DNA of 64,000 nt. Origin: JBCBKU01 sp038521345. Its GTDB lineage: Bacteria; Pseudomonadota; Alphaproteobacteria; Rhodobacterales; Rhodobacteraceae. The stretch covers positions 124,001 through 188,000 of the forward strand of contig JBCBKU010000001.1 of assembly GCA_038521345.1 (NCBI GenBank), read 5' to 3'. Shown here one piece after another: positions 63,206 through 64,000 of the stretch; the first letter of the stretch is position 1, and every line of letters starts with the position of its first letter. A program made the translations under genes and the position numbers. Under the pieces are notes generated by a model, which worked only from the letters and a program-made list of their open reading frames with translations, did not search any database and had not been told where the DNA came from.

Positions 63206-64000
63206 CTACCGCGCGCTTCCGCCCACGGTCAGTCCGCCGATTAGCAAGGTGGGTTGACCGACCCCGACGGGCACCCACTGGCCATTTTTCCCGCAAGTAC
63301 CAAGGCCCGGATCCAGCGACATGTCGTTGCCGATCGCCCGCACCTGGCCCAAGGCCGTGGGTCCGTCGCCGATCAGGGTTGCGCCCTTGACCGGCGCACC
63401 AACTTTGCCGTTCTTGACCCGATACGCCTCGGTGCATGAGAACACGAACTTTCCATTCGTAATGTCGACCTGCCCGCCGCCAAAACCGACAGCCCAGATC
63501 CCATCCTTCACGTCGGCCACGATGTCTTCAGGCGCCGTCTCACCGCCGAGCATATACGTATTTGTCATGCGCGGCATGGGTAGGTGCTGAAAACTCTCGC
63601 GCCGTCCGTTGCCGGTGGCCGGAACGCCCATCAGCCGGGCGTTCTGGCGATCCTGCATGTATCCCGTAAGGATTCCGTCCTCGATCAGCACCGTCTTGCC
63701 CGATGGCGTCCCTTCATCGTCCACGCTTATCGAGCCGCGGCGATCCGGGATCGTGCCATCGTCCAGAACTGTGACGCCCTTCGCGGCAACCTGCTTGCCC
63801 ATTAAATCAGAAAACGCTGACGTCTTCTTGCGATTGAAATCGCCCTCAAGTCCGTGACCGACCGCCTCGTGCAGCAGGATACCCGGCCATCCCGGGCCAA
63901 GCGCCACATCCATGACGCCCGCCGGGGCGGGTTCAGCCTCCAAGTTGACAAGGGCAATGCGCAGCGCTTCTTGCGCTGCTTCCGCCCACGTGTTGCGCTC
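63206..64000 (-). CDS. tldD: metalloprotease TldD, 3' part (cut by window edge)
   Basis: The C-terminal 260 or so residues of TldD, a zinc metalloprotease that with TldE processes peptide modifiers and antitoxins. The zinc motif HEAVGHGLEGD (HExxxH) is intact, followed by blocks VLDDGTIPDRRGSISVDDEG, NARLMGVPATGNGRRESFQH and LIGGLTVGGSAR at the end. The frame is open to base 64000 (reading ERNTWAEAAQEALRIALVN), so the N-terminal half lies outside the window. No defect is seen. Confidence 0.92.
   Translation of the reverse strand, partial: ERNTWAEAAQEALRIALVNLEAEPAPAGVMDVALGPGWPGILLHEAVGHGLEGDFNRKKTSAFSDLMGKQVAAKGVTVLDDGTIPDRRGSISVDDEGTPSGKTVLIEDGILTGYMQDRQNARLMGVPATGNGRRESFQHLPMPRMTNTYMLGGETAPEDIVADVKDGIWAVGFGGGQVDITNGKFVFSCTEAYRVKNGKVGAPVKGATLIGDGPTALGQVRAIGNDMSLDPGLGTCGKNGQWVPVGVGQPTLLIGGLTVGGSAR

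Overview
The window is a GC-rich chromosomal segment from an alphaproteobacterium, most likely a Rhodobacterales (roseobacter-group) member. The basis is gene content and order: the continuous ruvCAB-ybgC-tolQRAB-pal-cpoB-tilS-ftsH block followed by fhs and folD, xerC next to a DUF484 gene and a small transaldolase next to priA, a Tad/Flp pilus cluster with very short pilins, and frequent GTG/TTG starts. It is almost entirely coding. I see no rRNA, tRNA, CRISPR array, insertion sequence or prophage.

Layout. 0.2-9 kb: truA (minus), a YcjX/YcjF-type pair, a cyclic-nucleotide-domain/thioredoxin-reductase-like fusion, a VIT-family transporter and ileS, followed by a short broken reading frame. 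9-19 kb: xerC-DUF484 and a fructose-6-phosphate aldolase/transaldolase on minus; a LysE exporter overlapping priA, an MFS transporter, msrA, a P-loop kinase-like protein, prmA and a small membrane protein on plus. 18.7-30.2 kb: a long plus-strand run, ruvCAB, a hypothetical gene, ybgC, tolQRAB, pal, cpoB, tilS, ftsH. These link Holliday-junction processing, the Tol-Pal envelope system, tRNA-Ile lysidinylation and membrane proteolysis.

30.2-34.8 kb: a MOSC protein, then a rearranged stretch in which a diverged fhs 5' end is fused in frame to a diverged ftsH 3' end, followed by a decayed gene and then intact fhs and folD (one-carbon metabolism). The order matches the novel joint of a duplication, or an exchange with a related genome. 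34.8-39.8 kb (minus): a DNA-damage helicase, PdeM phosphoesterase and hotdog thioesterase, and an AAA ATPase.

39.9-52.4 kb: a plus-strand polytopic membrane protein (GT-C-like), then the Tad pilus genes on minus. In transcription order these are two Flp pilins, cpaB, cpaC, an OmpA-like lipoprotein, cpaE, cpaF/tadA, tadB, tadC, tadD, a TPR lipoprotein and the prepilin peptidase cpaA. Three clear stem-loop terminators divide the cluster. TadE/F/G and CpaD are not in it.

52.7-64 kb: a lytic transglycosylase; an overlapping DprE1/DprE2/YbhN-type operon that suggests a polyprenyl-phosphate pentose (D-arabinose-type) pathway; a small GNAT; scoAB ketoacid CoA-transferase; a sulfotransferase-like gene; topA; dprA; and the 3' part of tldD cut by the window edge.

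The points that most deserve a second look are the fhs'-'ftsH chimera and its flanking pseudogene, the folded leader before fhs, the DprE1/E2 operon close to a pilus locus, and several enzymes whose hallmark residues are missing.
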